A stretch of 64,000 nt of DNA from [Clostridium] scindens (GCF_019597925.1 NZ_CP080442.1:2832001-2896000), one strand, 5' to 3'; counted from the first letter of the stretch, positions 33,769-43,431 are shown. Program-made: numbers and translations. The notes: generated from the letters alone by a model not told the origin.

Positions 33769-35256
33769 CTATATCTTCAGTATGCCTTTCACCGTATCCT
33801 TCATCATGTCCACATCACATTCCAGCGTATGAAGCACCTTTGCATCCAGTATCTCCTGAATCGCCTGCGGCATATCTACGCGGGAGATCTCCTGAAGTTC
33901 ATTGAGCAGGCTGAATTCATCGGCCCCCTCGTATTTATCATCGATGGCTGTCATCACGCTTTTTACGAACTTATACGGGCTGGCAGTGGAGGCAATCACG
34001 CACTTCTTATCATCCTTGCTTTCTTCCCTGTAACTGCGGCATACATAGGATGCCACAGACGTATGGGTATCCATGACATAGCCCGTCTCCTCATAGACCG
34101 CCTTGATGTTCGCGGCTGTCTCTTTTTCATCCGCGTATCCCGCTGCAAAATCCGCAAGACGTTCCTTCATATCCTCTGTGATCGTATAACTTCCATCTGC
34201 TTTCAGTTCTTCCATCAACGCCTTCGTCTTTTCCGAATCCTGGCCAGCCACCAGATATATCAATCGCTCCAGATTACTGGAGATCAGGATGTCCATGGAT
34301 GGAGATGTGGTCAGCACGAATTCCCGATTCTTATCATAGGTTCCAGACTCAAAGAAATCAAAGAGCACCTTATTTTCATTGGAGGCACAGATCAGCTTGT
34401 CTATCGGAATCCCCATATTCTTTGCATAATATGCTGCCAGAATATTTCCAAAATTACCGGTAGGCACTACCACATTGATCTTTTCGCCGTCCTGTACCTC
34501 TTCGTTGGCAAGAAGCTTGGCATAGGCATAGACATAATAGACGATCTGGGGAACCAGCCGTCCGATATTGATGGAATTAGCGGAGGAGAACTGATATCCC
34601 TTGCCAGCCAATTCCTTTGCCAGCTCCACGTCTTCAAACATGGCCTTGACGCCGCTCTGCGCATTGTCAAAATTACCGTGAATCGCGACTACATCTACAT
34701 TCTTTCCTTTTTGAGTGACCATCTGCAGTTCCTGCACTTTGCTGACGCCGTTCTTTGGATAGAATACGATAATCCTTGTCCCTTCCACATCCGCAAACCC
34801 CGCCATCGCAGCCTTTCCGGTATCTCCTGAAGTTGCCGCGAGAATTACGATCTCCTTGTCAGCCTGATTCTTCCTGGCCGATGTGGTCATAAGATGCGGC
34901 AGAATAGACAGGGCCATATCCTTAAAGGCGATGGTCGCCCCATGGAACAATTCCAGATAGTAGGTATCTTTAATCTTTACTAAGGGCGCAATCTCTTCCG
35001 TATCGAACTTGCTGTCATACGCCTTATTGATACAGTCTTTCAACTCTTCTTCTGTAAAGTCCGTCAGGAATAGTTTCATGACCTCATAAGCGGTCTGCTG
35101 ATAGGTCATATCCTTAAGCTCATCCAAAGAAATATCCAGTTTTGGTATTTCTTCCGGAACGAACAGTCCTCCGTCCGGCGCAAGTCCCTTAAGAATTGCT
35201 TCAGAAGCCGTCACCTTTCTATCTGAATTTCTAGTACTTTTGTAATGTAGATTCAT
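33769..35256 (-). CDS. thrC: Threonine synthase
   Basis: PLP enzyme that converts O-phosphohomoserine to threonine. The 495 residues match the longer ThrC type. Visible: YHYKSTR-like N-terminus (LHYKSTRNS), PLP lysine in GATIAFKDMALS, the AATSGDTGKAAMAGF phosphate-binding loop and VVPTGNFGNILAAYYAK. It lies in the same run as leuCD and an NhaC-type carrier. Confidence 0.97.
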   Translation of the reverse strand: MNLHYKSTRNSDRKVTASEAILKGLAPDGGLFVPEEIPKLDISLDELKDMTYQQTAYEVMKLFLTDFTEEELKDCINKAYDSKFDTEEIAPLVKIKDTYYLELFHGATIAFKDMALSILPHLMTTSARKNQADKEIVILAATSGDTGKAAMAGFADVEGTRIIVFYPKNGVSKVQELQMVTQKGKNVDVVAIHGNFDNAQSGVKAMFEDVELAKELAGKGYQFSSANSINIGRLVPQIVYYVYAYAKLLANEEVQDGEKINVVVPTGNFGNILAAYYAKNMGIPIDKLICASNENKVLFDFFESGTYDKNREFVLTTSPSMDILISSNLERLIYLVAGQDSEKTKALMEELKADGSYTITEDMKERLADFAAGYADEKETAANIKAVYEETGYVMDTHTSVASYVCRSYREESKDDKKCVIASTASPYKFVKSVMTAIDDKYEGADEFSLLNELQEISRVDMPQAIQEILDAKVLHTLECDVDMMKDTVKGILKI

Positions 35257-35280
35257 CTCTTTTCACCCTTCTTTTATACT

Positions 35281-36558
35281 TTAATTTGCTTTCCTGAACA
35301 GAATAAAAAGTACAGCGCTGATCGCCATCAATATCGGATAGAACAGATATGGCATGATATTAAACGGCGTCAGCCCTGTAAGACTGGCTGCCGACAGCAG
35401 CTGGGCGCCATATGGGATCAGCCCCTGCCCCACGGAAGTAAAAATATCCAGCAAAGACGCTGATCTTCTTGGAGATATTTCAAACTCATCGCTGATTTCC
35501 TTTGCGATAGGTCCTGCCATTACGATCGCAACCGTATTATTGGCCGTACACATATCAACCAGAAGCGACAATCCCGCAATGCCGACCTCGCCGCCGCGCT
35601 GCCCTTTGATGCTCTTCTTGATGAGATTCAGTATAAACTGTATTCCTCCAAATTCCTTAACCAGCGACACAATGCATGCCACCACGATCGAGATGACGGT
35701 GATATCATACATCCCCGTAACTCCCTCGCCCACAGAAGAGAACATCTCCCCGACCGCCAGGCTGCCTGTCGCGACTCCCACGATCAAGGATATCACCGTT
35801 CCTCCGATGAGCACCACGAATACATTGATTCCAATCAGCGCGCCAACCAGTACCAGAATATATGGCAGCACACGGAATATATTGTACGTCAGTTCTTCTG
35901 TCAGTTTAAAATTCGCATTCCTGGTAATCACCAGGAATATGATGATCGTGATAATAGCTGCCGGAAGCACGATAAAGAAGTTCTCCTTAAACTTATCCTT
36001 CATCTCGCATCCCTGCGTCTTTACCGCGGCAATCGTCGTATCCGATATCATAGACAGGTTATCGCCGAACATTGCCCCGCATACAACCGCTCCGATACAG
36101 ATAGCTAGGGAGAACCCTGTCTTCTCGCTGATTCCTACCGCGATTGGGGCCAATGCCGCGATCGTCCCCATGCTTGTCCCCATTGATACGGAGATGAAGC
36201 AGCCAATCACAAACAATCCCACTACCGCCACTTTCGCCGGAAGTATGGAAAGGCCCAGATTAACCGTACTTTCCACGCCTCCTGCAGCCGTGACCGCGCC
36301 GGAAAAGGCTCCAGCGCTAAGGAAGATCAGACTCATGGTAATAATGTTCTCATCTCCCACGCCTCTTGATATAATGCTGATCTTTTCCTGAAAACTTAGG
36401 CCTCTGTTTTGGATAAATGCCACCAGAAGCGCAATCAAAAAGGCTACGATCGCAGGCATTGCATAAAAATCCCCCGTGATAATGCCTGAACCAAGGAATA
36501 TTACAAGAAATACCCCTATGGGCAGGAGTGCTGCCCCATTTCCTCTCTCATTTCCCAT
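35281..36558 (-). CDS. NhaC-family antiporter-like membrane protein
   Basis: A 425-residue carrier of the NhaC/ion-transporter superfamily with about 11 membrane helices. Characteristic stretches: SVSMGTSMGTIAALAPIAVG and CGAMFGDNLSMISDTTIAA. Relatives exchange sodium for protons, or organic acids and amino acids. Its place between leuD and thrC, 14-25 bases from each, raises the possibility of amino-acid or intermediate transport rather than plain sodium/proton exchange; sequence alone cannot decide. Confidence 0.88.
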   Translation of the reverse strand: MGNERGNGAALLPIGVFLVIFLGSGIITGDFYAMPAIVAFLIALLVAFIQNRGLSFQEKISIISRGVGDENIITMSLIFLSAGAFSGAVTAAGGVESTVNLGLSILPAKVAVVGLFVIGCFISVSMGTSMGTIAALAPIAVGISEKTGFSLAICIGAVVCGAMFGDNLSMISDTTIAAVKTQGCEMKDKFKENFFIVLPAAIITIIIFLVITRNANFKLTEELTYNIFRVLPYILVLVGALIGINVFVVLIGGTVISLIVGVATGSLAVGEMFSSVGEGVTGMYDITVISIVVACIVSLVKEFGGIQFILNLIKKSIKGQRGGEVGIAGLSLLVDMCTANNTVAIVMAGPIAKEISDEFEISPRRSASLLDIFTSVGQGLIPYGAQLLSAASLTGLTPFNIMPYLFYPILMAISAVLFILFRKAN

Positions 36559-36572
36559 ACCTATGTACTCTC

Positions 36573-37067
36573 CTATCCTTTTTTCTTACTGTTGGTGTAA
36601 TTCACCAGGCCGCCGGCCGCAATCAGCTTCTGCATGAATTCCGGAAATGGCTGTCCTTTATACTGCGCGTCCTTAGTCTTGTTATAGATGATTCCGCTGT
36701 CAAAATCCACTTCCACTTCGTCGCCGGCTTCAATCCCTGCTGCCGCCTCCGGGCACTCGATGATCGGCAAGCCTATATTAATGGCATTCCTGAAAAAGAT
36801 GCGCGCGAATGTCTCGGCGATCACGCAGCTAACCCCTGCCTCTTTTAGGCAGAGGGGCGCATGTTCTCTGGATGAGCCGCAGCCAAAGTTCTTTCTCGCC
36901 ACGATCATGTCTCCTGGCTGTACCTTCCCGGCAAACTCCGGATCAATATCAACCATAGCATGGGTGGCAAGTTCTTTTCCGTCAAAAGAATTCAGATATC
37001 TGGCTGGAATAATCACGTCAGTGTCTACATTGTCTCCATATTTAAATACTTTTCCTGATGCTTTCAT
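36573..37067 (-). CDS. leuD: 3-isopropylmalate dehydratase small subunit
   Basis: Small, swivelling subunit of isopropylmalate isomerase in leucine synthesis. 164 residues, the short stand-alone type: YGDNVDTDVIIPARYLN at the start and RKNFGCGSSREHAPLCLK, the substrate-specificity region. Its start shares a base with the leuC stop, so the pair is coupled. Confidence 0.96.
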   Translation of the reverse strand: MKASGKVFKYGDNVDTDVIIPARYLNSFDGKELATHAMVDIDPEFAGKVQPGDMIVARKNFGCGSSREHAPLCLKEAGVSCVIAETFARIFFRNAINIGLPIIECPEAAAGIEAGDEVEVDFDSGIIYNKTKDAQYKGQPFPEFMQKLIAAGGLVNYTNSKKKG

Positions 37068-38341
37068 TATCTGTCACCTACTTTCTCTGGATTCGCAATA
37101 CATCCCGCGATCGCACTGGCCGCTGCTACTTCGGGGGATGCAAGATAGATCAGGGAATCTACATGCCCCATTCTTCCAACAAAGTTCCTGTTCGTTGTAG
37201 AGACGCACTTCTCTCCTGCTGCCAGGACGCCCATATGCCCGCCCATGCAAGGTCCGCAGCTTGGCGTATTGAACGCGCATCCTGCATCAATAAAGATGTC
37301 TACCAGCCCTTCTTTGATACACTGCTTATAGATCTTCTGAGTCGCAGGAATGACCATGACACGAACATCCGGATGTACCTTCTGCCCTTTCAGCACTGCC
37401 GCCGCTCTTCTCATATCTTCCATTCTTCCGTTGGTACAAGAGCCGATGACTACCTGGTCAATCTTAATCGGCTCCATTGCCTCTATTTCATCAATCGTCT
37501 TTGCATTGCCCGGAAGATGCGGGAATGCTACCGTAGGACGGACCTTCGCCAGATCTACTTCCACCACCGCGTCATAGTCGGCATCTGCATCTGCCTTGTA
37601 GATCTTGTATTCCTTATCGGAATGTTCCTTCATATATTCCTCGGCCTTTTCATCAACCAGGAAGATTCCATTCTTTGCGCCTGCCTCAATCGCCATATTT
37701 GCCATGGTAAATCGATCATCCATGGTAAGATTTGCAATGCCGTCTCCTACAAATTCCATTGATTTGTACAGTGCGCCGTCCACGCCAATCCTTCCTATAA
37801 TATGGATGATGATATCCTTGCCGCTTACATAGGGCCCAGGCTTGCCTGTAAGCACGAACTTGATCGCGCTTGGCACCTTGAACCACAGTTCCCCGGTAGC
37901 CATTCCTGTCGCGATATCCGTCGTTCCGACTCCGGTAGAAAATGCTCCCAATGCTCCATATGTACAAGTGTGGGAGTCTGCGCCTATAATACATTCTCCT
38001 GCCACTGTAATTCCTTTTTCCGGCAGGATCGCATGTTCGATTCCCATCTGTCCCACTTCATAATAATGCGTCAGACCCTGTTCTTTCGCGAACTCGCGGA
38101 TGGATTTGGAGTTCTCGGCGGATTTGATGTCCTTGTTCGGCGTAAAATGATCTGGTACCAGAACCACCTTATCCTTGTCGAACACTTTATCTGCCATCTG
38201 CCTGAATACAGGGACCGCCATAGGTCCTGTAATATCGTTTGCCATAACCACATCCAGCTTCGCCTCGATCAACTGTCCGGCTTCAACGCTGTCAAGTCCT
38301 GCATGGGCTGCAAGGATCTTCTGTGTCATTGTCATTCCCAT
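37067..38341 (-). CDS. leuC: 3-isopropylmalate dehydratase large subunit
   Basis: Iron-sulfur subunit of the leucine-pathway isomerase. The 424 residues are of the archaeal/clostridial LeuC type. Visible: MTQKILAAHAG, GADSHTCTYGALGAF and cluster cysteines in VIGSCTNGRMEDM and TPSCGPCMGGHMG. It begins only 20 bases after the surface-protein gene upstream, with AAGGAGG in the gap and no room for a normal promoter. Homoaconitase-like activity is a less likely alternative given the leuD partner. Confidence 0.95.
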   Translation of the reverse strand: MGMTMTQKILAAHAGLDSVEAGQLIEAKLDVVMANDITGPMAVPVFRQMADKVFDKDKVVLVPDHFTPNKDIKSAENSKSIREFAKEQGLTHYYEVGQMGIEHAILPEKGITVAGECIIGADSHTCTYGALGAFSTGVGTTDIATGMATGELWFKVPSAIKFVLTGKPGPYVSGKDIIIHIIGRIGVDGALYKSMEFVGDGIANLTMDDRFTMANMAIEAGAKNGIFLVDEKAEEYMKEHSDKEYKIYKADADADYDAVVEVDLAKVRPTVAFPHLPGNAKTIDEIEAMEPIKIDQVVIGSCTNGRMEDMRRAAAVLKGQKVHPDVRVMVIPATQKIYKQCIKEGLVDIFIDAGCAFNTPSCGPCMGGHMGVLAAGEKCVSTTNRNFVGRMGHVDSLIYLASPEVAAASAIAGCIANPEKVGDR

Positions 38342-38361
38342 AACTACTATGCCTCCTTATT

Positions 38362-39873
38362 TCACTTAGTCTTACAGGATATTCTAACACAGATAAATAT
38401 GGCGGCGCAAGAAAGAATCAGCAAGAGGATAAGAACGCTTAGGTTTTCCTTATCTCCCGTCTTGACGGATGGGGTTTTTACGATAGAGGCTTCCGTCATT
38501 TGGGGCTGTTCTTTCGGTTCTATTTCCGGCTCCTTTTTGGGAACTTCCGGCTTTTCCTCTTCTGGCTTGTCAACGACCACGATTTCCTTGTCTTTCTTTT
38601 CTTCCGTGTTATCCGAGCGCACCACCACTTCATTCTCAATTTCTTTCCCTATCAACGCTTCATCCGTAATGGCTACCTGGTATTCTACAATATATCTTTC
38701 TCCGGATTCTATCCCTTGCAGGAATTCTCCAGCGTGTATGGTATAGGAATTACCCGAAACGGCAATGACTGCGTCAGATATGACGCTGTGATCCCCATCA
38801 AGCAGCGTAATAGAATGCTTCTGGAGCTTGACTCCTTCTGTCAGTATGGTGTCGGTTATGACTACATTTTTGGCCACCGCGTCCTTCACCTGCTGGGTGA
38901 CATCTATCGAATACGTGATAATATCCCCCACTTGATACTTCTTCTTAGCCTTGTCTGCTTTCTTATCTACCACGATTTCCGGACGCGGAATCCATCTTAC
39001 GTTCATCTGCACCGTCCCTGCCTCCACAGTTGCCAGATGGCCCGCGCCTACATCCTGGCTTCCGCTGCCTGTCTTTATCACCAGAGTACGCCAAGCCTGG
39101 TCAAGGGTTCCTTTCACCTGACCGCTTGACCAAGTCTTTCCATTGTCATATGTTACATCTGCAGCAAGATAGAAACGTTCTCCTCCATGGACAGCCGCAC
39201 GGATGGTTTCCCTGACATTCCTGGACTCATTTACCAGTGTTATTCCTTCGGGCAGGGAAAAGACCAGCGAATTCGTTCCATCTCCATTGCAGGTGACAGA
39301 TGATGTCCTCTGCCAGCCTTCTTCTTTGCTGAAATACGCCGTCAGTTCCGTATCCGACAGAGAGATGTCCGTGCTGGGAATCTGGGGCCATCCTTTGATT
39401 GCATCCGTAAATTGAATGACTGCGTTACGGATATCTTCATTTAGTCCAATAAATCCTGCGCTTTGCGGATTGCATCCGTCGTAAATGTAGGACAGTATGC
39501 AATGAGACAGGCAATATGCCCGGTCCGGCTGATCCCAGCCTCCATTCAGCGACGGCTTCATATAAGCGTCGTAACCCGGTCCCCCATAGACATAATACAT
39601 AGCCTTTCCCAGCAATTGCGCCGGGTCTATCTCTTCAGACGGATAATTCCCATTCCCCGGCGATGCCATATCCGGCTCGAGACAATATGCCAGATTGCCG
39701 TTTACATAGTAATAATGGGTGGAGTATCCCATATATTGTACTGCTTCCCCTTGCACAAGCGATGCCTCGCCTGCGCATACTGTCATCTTGCTGCTTTTTC
39801 CTGCGATTCCAAGTATCAGGCACAACAATAAGGCCCCCAAAAGCAGGACTTTGCTACTTCTTTTTCCTTTCAT
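38362..39873 (-). CDS. Sortase-anchored surface protein with thioester-domain-like N-terminus
   Basis: A 503-residue exported protein. The signal peptide covers about 1-33. Residues about 40-270 resemble the Cys-Gln thioester domains of Gram-positive adhesins, with a cysteine in NLAYCLEPDM, but the usual TQxA partner motif is not clear (AYCLSHCILSYIYDG stands there). Residues about 300-420 resemble DUF11/isopeptide-type repeats (YQVGDIITYSIDV). A Pro/Glu/Lys-rich stalk and a C-terminal sorting signal follow: VKTGD, hydrophobic helix, RISCKTK. Likely wall-anchored by a sortase not encoded here. leuC starts 20 bases downstream. Confidence 0.82.
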   Translation of the reverse strand: MKGKRSSKVLLLGALLLCLILGIAGKSSKMTVCAGEASLVQGEAVQYMGYSTHYYYVNGNLAYCLEPDMASPGNGNYPSEEIDPAQLLGKAMYYVYGGPGYDAYMKPSLNGGWDQPDRAYCLSHCILSYIYDGCNPQSAGFIGLNEDIRNAVIQFTDAIKGWPQIPSTDISLSDTELTAYFSKEEGWQRTSSVTCNGDGTNSLVFSLPEGITLVNESRNVRETIRAAVHGGERFYLAADVTYDNGKTWSSGQVKGTLDQAWRTLVIKTGSGSQDVGAGHLATVEAGTVQMNVRWIPRPEIVVDKKADKAKKKYQVGDIITYSIDVTQQVKDAVAKNVVITDTILTEGVKLQKHSITLLDGDHSVISDAVIAVSGNSYTIHAGEFLQGIESGERYIVEYQVAITDEALIGKEIENEVVVRSDNTEEKKDKEIVVVDKPEEEKPEVPKKEPEIEPKEQPQMTEASIVKTPSVKTGDKENLSVLILLLILSCAAIFICVRISCKTK

Positions 39874-40023
39874 AATTAACTCCTTTCACGTACGAAAAAT
39901 AAACAAAAAGCTACGAACTTTCCGCTCCTCCTTTCCTTATTGTATTTTGCTCGTTTTGGAATACGGGAATGACTCTTCCCTGCGGGGATACCCCATTAAT
40001 AGAAATCTTAGACGAGTGCAATT

Positions 40024-40052
40024 ATCATATACATATTTGCGTCATTTGTCAA
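40024..40052 (-). promoter_or_regulatory. Promoter of the surface-protein gene
   Basis: TTGACA (40047-40052), 17-bp spacer, TATGAT (40024-40029) on the minus strand. It implies an untranslated leader of about 140 bases (39874-40018), in which I recognise no riboswitch. Confidence 0.7.
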
Positions 40053-40061
40053 TACGAAAAA

Positions 40062-40087
40062 AAGAAACCGGATTATTTCCGGTCTCT
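40062..40087 (-). terminator. Terminator overlapping the end of the CmpB-type gene
   Basis: Minus strand: AGAGACCGGAAATAATCCGG-TTTCT hairpin followed by TTTTTTT. The stem covers the stop codon of the gene ending at 40073. Confidence 0.75.
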
Positions 40088-40951
40088 TTTCAGTCGAAGT
40101 TTCATCGCATCCAGCAGTTCCCTGTGGTTTCTGGATTCCATCTTTGGGAACGCCTTCATCAGACGGACGGAGACCTTGGTGCTGCGGCCTGCCAGTTCCG
40201 TATACTTTTTCTTCAATTCTTCTATACGAGCCTTCTGCTCTTCGGTGGCTGCTCCAATCCTTTCCCGAAGTTCAGACGCAGCCTCCAGCTTCTCCTTGAA
40301 TTCGCTGGACGCTGCCGCCAGCATCTTTTTCTTTTCCTCCTGGAACTCCAGCGTATCCATAACGCTTTCGTATATATTCTCCCCTACCTTGTCGGATACC
40401 TCCCGAAGTTCGGCCGCAATCTTTTCCATAGCATCCAGTCTCTTGTTCAGTTTCAGTATGCCAGATGCGGTTACGTACAGATCCGCAAACAGAACTGCCG
40501 CCAATATCACCGCGATCACGATTCCAAGGGTTACCGGGATAAAAGAAAGCGCCTTGTATATCAGCGGATGAATCACTTTGACGATCGCCACGCAAGCGAC
40601 ACCCCAGATCAGTGAAAACAAAAGACAGACGTAGCCTCCGATATTCAACGGCTGGCTGGAATAATCCCACCATTTATGATGAAATATCTTGTCCATAAGG
40701 TATCCTGTCAGCCATTCAATGAAAGTTACCAATATGGTTGACGCAGCATACAGCAGGATCAGGCTTCCCTCCAAAGGAGCGAGAAATGAGACAACCACGC
40801 TGACACCCACTCCATATATCGGGCATATAGGACCGTTAAGAAATCCTCTGTTTACGAATTTTCCCTGCTTGACGGCTGCAAATGCCACCTCTGTGCACCA
40901 TCCAAGAAACCCGTATGTAAAAAAGTATAGAATGAAATAGTATATTTCCAT
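40073..40951 (-). CDS. CmpB-type putative ABC transporter permease membrane protein
   Basis: A 292-residue protein of the family often labelled putative ABC-transporter type IV / CmpB. About five membrane helices lie in residues 1-155 (FFTYGFLGWCTEVAFAA; NRGFLNGPICPIYG is the family hallmark), followed by a long cytoplasmic coiled coil (about 160-290) rich in Lys/Glu. Start at the ATG at 40949-40951, 8 bases after GGAG; a TTG two codons earlier is less likely. No ATPase partner is nearby and function is unproven. Confidence 0.85.
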   Translation of the reverse strand: MEIYYFILYFFTYGFLGWCTEVAFAAVKQGKFVNRGFLNGPICPIYGVGVSVVVSFLAPLEGSLILLYAASTILVTFIEWLTGYLMDKIFHHKWWDYSSQPLNIGGYVCLLFSLIWGVACVAIVKVIHPLIYKALSFIPVTLGIVIAVILAAVLFADLYVTASGILKLNKRLDAMEKIAAELREVSDKVGENIYESVMDTLEFQEEKKKMLAAASSEFKEKLEAASELRERIGAATEEQKARIEELKKKYTELAGRSTKVSVRLMKAFPKMESRNHRELLDAMKLRLKRDRK

Positions 40952-40999
40952 AAGCAAGACTCCATCTTTATTATTTTCTAAAATACAGTATACTTCACA

Positions 41000-41055
41000 T
41001 TGCCATCAGCGTCAAATAGTGATATTATGTAAAAGGATAATAGAGAATAATTATC
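41000..41055 (+). promoter_or_regulatory. feoAB promoter with Fur-like inverted repeat
   Basis: TTGCCA (41000-41005), 17-bp spacer, TATTAT (41023-41028), then GATAAT...ATTATC inverted halves at 41036-41041 and 41050-41055 around the expected transcription start. The halves match the core of the Fur box, so iron repression is likely. Confidence 0.65.
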
Positions 41056-41081
41056 AATAACATTACGAAGGAGTACATGCT

Positions 41082-41309
41082 ATGACGCTGAAACAAGGGA
41101 AAAACAACCACACTTACCGCGTTCGGTCTATCGATATAGAAACGCAGCTGGAACGGCGCCTGGAGGCCTTGGGCCTGACGGAAGGATCCCTGATCACCAT
41201 ATTGAATAATGATAAAAAAGGATCTCTTACCGCCAAATTCCGGGGCACCCGCTTCGCTTTCGGCAGGCGGATCGCTGATCATATTGAAGTGATGGAGGTG
41301 CAGGCATAA
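41082..41309 (+). CDS. feoA: FeoA, ferrous iron transport accessory protein
   Basis: A 75-residue SH3-like protein that supports FeoB. Typical features: a short basic N-terminus, RRLEALGLTEGSLITIL and FGRRIADHIEV near the end. Its stop codon shares a base with the feoB ATG (TAATG), so the two are coupled. Confidence 0.93.
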   Translation: MTLKQGKNNHTYRVRSIDIETQLERRLEALGLTEGSLITILNNDKKGSLTAKFRGTRFAFGRRIADHIEVMEVQA

Positions 41310-43351
41310 TGGGCAATATCATTAATGTAGGGTTCATCGGCAATCCCAACTGCGGCAAGACTACTCTCTTTAATGCATTTACAGGAGCCAACTTAAAGGT
41401 TGCCAACTGGCCCGGCGTCACAGTTGAAAAAAAGGAAGGCAAGGCCATGTATAAAAGCCAGGAGTTCAAACTCATCGATCTCCCCGGCATCTACAGCCTG
41501 ACCTCCTATACAATGGAAGAGACCGTCTCCCGCGAATGCATCATGAGCGATGAGGTGGACGTCATCGTGGATGTCATCGATGCCTCCTCGCTGGAACGCA
41601 ACCTCTATCTGACCCTGCAGCTAATCGAACTGGGAAAGCCCGTCGTTCTGGCCCTTAATATGATGGATATTGTGGAAGAACGTGGAATGGAGATCGATCT
41701 TCACCGTCTCCCTGAGATGCTTGGAGTACCTGCCATTCCAGTCTCTGCCCGCAAGAAGACCGGACTATCCATCCTCATGCACGCAGTGGCGCACCACAAA
41801 GAATATGCAAAGCAAGGGCCCTTCATCCATCATCACAATGGCCGGCATTCTACCCATAAGCATAACCATCATGATGAGTATGCCATGGTCTATGAAGACT
41901 ACATAGAAGACAAGATTGATATTATCATGAATGAACTTGAGAAAAATTATCCTGACATCCAGAATGCCCGCTGGCATGCCATCAAGCTTCTGGAAAAGGA
42001 CAAGAATGTTGCGGCCCGCCATCCATTAGATCTTGGAGATGTCATTGACCGCAGTTATGAAAAGGACATTATCAATCAAAAATATGATTTTATAGAAGAG
42101 ATTATAGGCGAGGTCCTGGTAAATAAATCTAAAAAAGAAGCGTCCACCGACAAGATTGATCATTATCTGACCCATCAATGGCTGGGGCTTCCCATATTCC
42201 TTGGCATCATGGCGCTGGTATTCTTTCTTACATTTACTATTGGGGACTGGCTAAAAGGTTTTTTCGAGATTGGGCTTGATCAAATCTCTTCCATGGCCTC
42301 CAGCGGCCTTGAAGCGCTTCATGTCAATGCCATGCTGCAGTCTCTTATTGTAGACGGAATTATTTCGGGCGTAGGCGGGATCCTGACATTTCTTCCCAAT
42401 ATATTTATCCTTTTCCTCGCCCTTGCTATTCTGGAAGACAGTGGATATATGGCCAGGGTCGCATTTGTCATGGATGATATCATGAGCAGGCTGGGGCTGT
42501 CCGGCCGTGCTTTTCTTCCGCTGCTTCTTGGATTTGGCTGTACTGTGCCCGCAGTAATGGCTTCCAGGGCGCTGGAACATAAGAGAGACCGCTTTAAAAC
42601 GATCCTGGTAACGCCCTTTATGTCGTGCAGTGCAAGGCTTCCTATATACGTGCTGTTTTCCTCCATGTTCTTTGGGAAGTACGCCATGCTGGTATGCTAT
42701 TCCATGTATCTGCTGGGAATCCTGATCGCCATCGGCACTGCCTATATTCTTTCAAAAATTGATGGCAGCAAGGCCGAGCACGCGTTGATGATCGAACTTC
42801 CGGAATACAAATCTCCCAACGCGCGTACAATAGCAATCTACGTATGGCAGAAAATTAAAGATTACCTTACCAAGGCCGGAACTGTAATCTTCATTGCCTC
42901 TGTCATCATGTGGGGCATTTTAAACTTTGGCCCGAATGGATATGTAACGGATATCTCCCAGAGTTTTGGCTCCCTTGTCGGAAAAGCAATCGTTCCTCTG
43001 TTCGCGCCTGCCGGACTTGGCTATTGGCAGATCATCGTGGCGCTGATCGCAGGAATTGCGGCAAAAGAGGTTGTGGTATCCAGCTGCAGCGTGCTATTCG
43101 GCATTCAGAACATCACTACCGCCCACGGCATGAATGCCATGGTGGCCACTTTAGGCTCCATAGGCTTCGGCGCTGCCAACGCCTATGCCTTGATGGTTTT
43201 CTGCCTGCTCTATGTTCCTTGCACTGCTACGATTGCTACCATACACAGAGAGTTAAAGAGCTGGAAATCCACATTCGGCATCATTCTTTTCCAACTGGCA
43301 GTCGCATGGATAATGAGTACGATCGTTTATCATATTGGGCTTTTATTCTAA
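41309..43351 (+). CDS. feoB: Ferrous iron transporter FeoB
   Basis: GTP-dependent ferrous iron importer. The 680 residues start with a G domain: G1 GNPNCGKTTLF, switch I NWPGVTVEKKEG, G3 DLPGIYSL, G4 NMMD, G5 SARK. A histidine-rich insertion (about residues 173-190, with roughly nine His) links it to the helical domain. The membrane part has gate motifs, including GFGCTVPAVMASRAL and SCSARLPIYV, and ends with several helices. A typical FeoB is about 650-750 residues. The operon is under a Fur-like site. Confidence 0.97.
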   Translation: MGNIINVGFIGNPNCGKTTLFNAFTGANLKVANWPGVTVEKKEGKAMYKSQEFKLIDLPGIYSLTSYTMEETVSRECIMSDEVDVIVDVIDASSLERNLYLTLQLIELGKPVVLALNMMDIVEERGMEIDLHRLPEMLGVPAIPVSARKKTGLSILMHAVAHHKEYAKQGPFIHHHNGRHSTHKHNHHDEYAMVYEDYIEDKIDIIMNELEKNYPDIQNARWHAIKLLEKDKNVAARHPLDLGDVIDRSYEKDIINQKYDFIEEIIGEVLVNKSKKEASTDKIDHYLTHQWLGLPIFLGIMALVFFLTFTIGDWLKGFFEIGLDQISSMASSGLEALHVNAMLQSLIVDGIISGVGGILTFLPNIFILFLALAILEDSGYMARVAFVMDDIMSRLGLSGRAFLPLLLGFGCTVPAVMASRALEHKRDRFKTILVTPFMSCSARLPIYVLFSSMFFGKYAMLVCYSMYLLGILIAIGTAYILSKIDGSKAEHALMIELPEYKSPNARTIAIYVWQKIKDYLTKAGTVIFIASVIMWGILNFGPNGYVTDISQSFGSLVGKAIVPLFAPAGLGYWQIIVALIAGIAAKEVVVSSCSVLFGIQNITTAHGMNAMVATLGSIGFGAANAYALMVFCLLYVPCTATIATIHRELKSWKSTFGIILFQLAVAWIMSTIVYHIGLLF

Positions 43352-43383
43352 ATCAAGCCCTTCCAGGCTAACAAGATAAAAGC

Positions 43384-43431
43384 AAGAAGAACGGGTACGC
43401 CGCCTGCATGCTGGCTATGCCCGTTCTTCTT
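43384..43431 (+). terminator. Bidirectional terminator between feoB and the PHP gene
   Basis: A perfect 12-bp stem AAGAAGAACGGG/CCCGTTCTTCTT encloses a 24-base loop, between convergent genes. The A- and T-rich ends of the stem can serve both strands. Confidence 0.75.

Noticed and set aside
33829..34830. 333-codon open frame on the plus strand
   Set aside because: Antisense to thrC; no protein family features.
35354..36391. 345-codon open frame on the plus strand
   Set aside because: Antisense to the NhaC-type gene; composition mirrors the membrane helices of the real gene.
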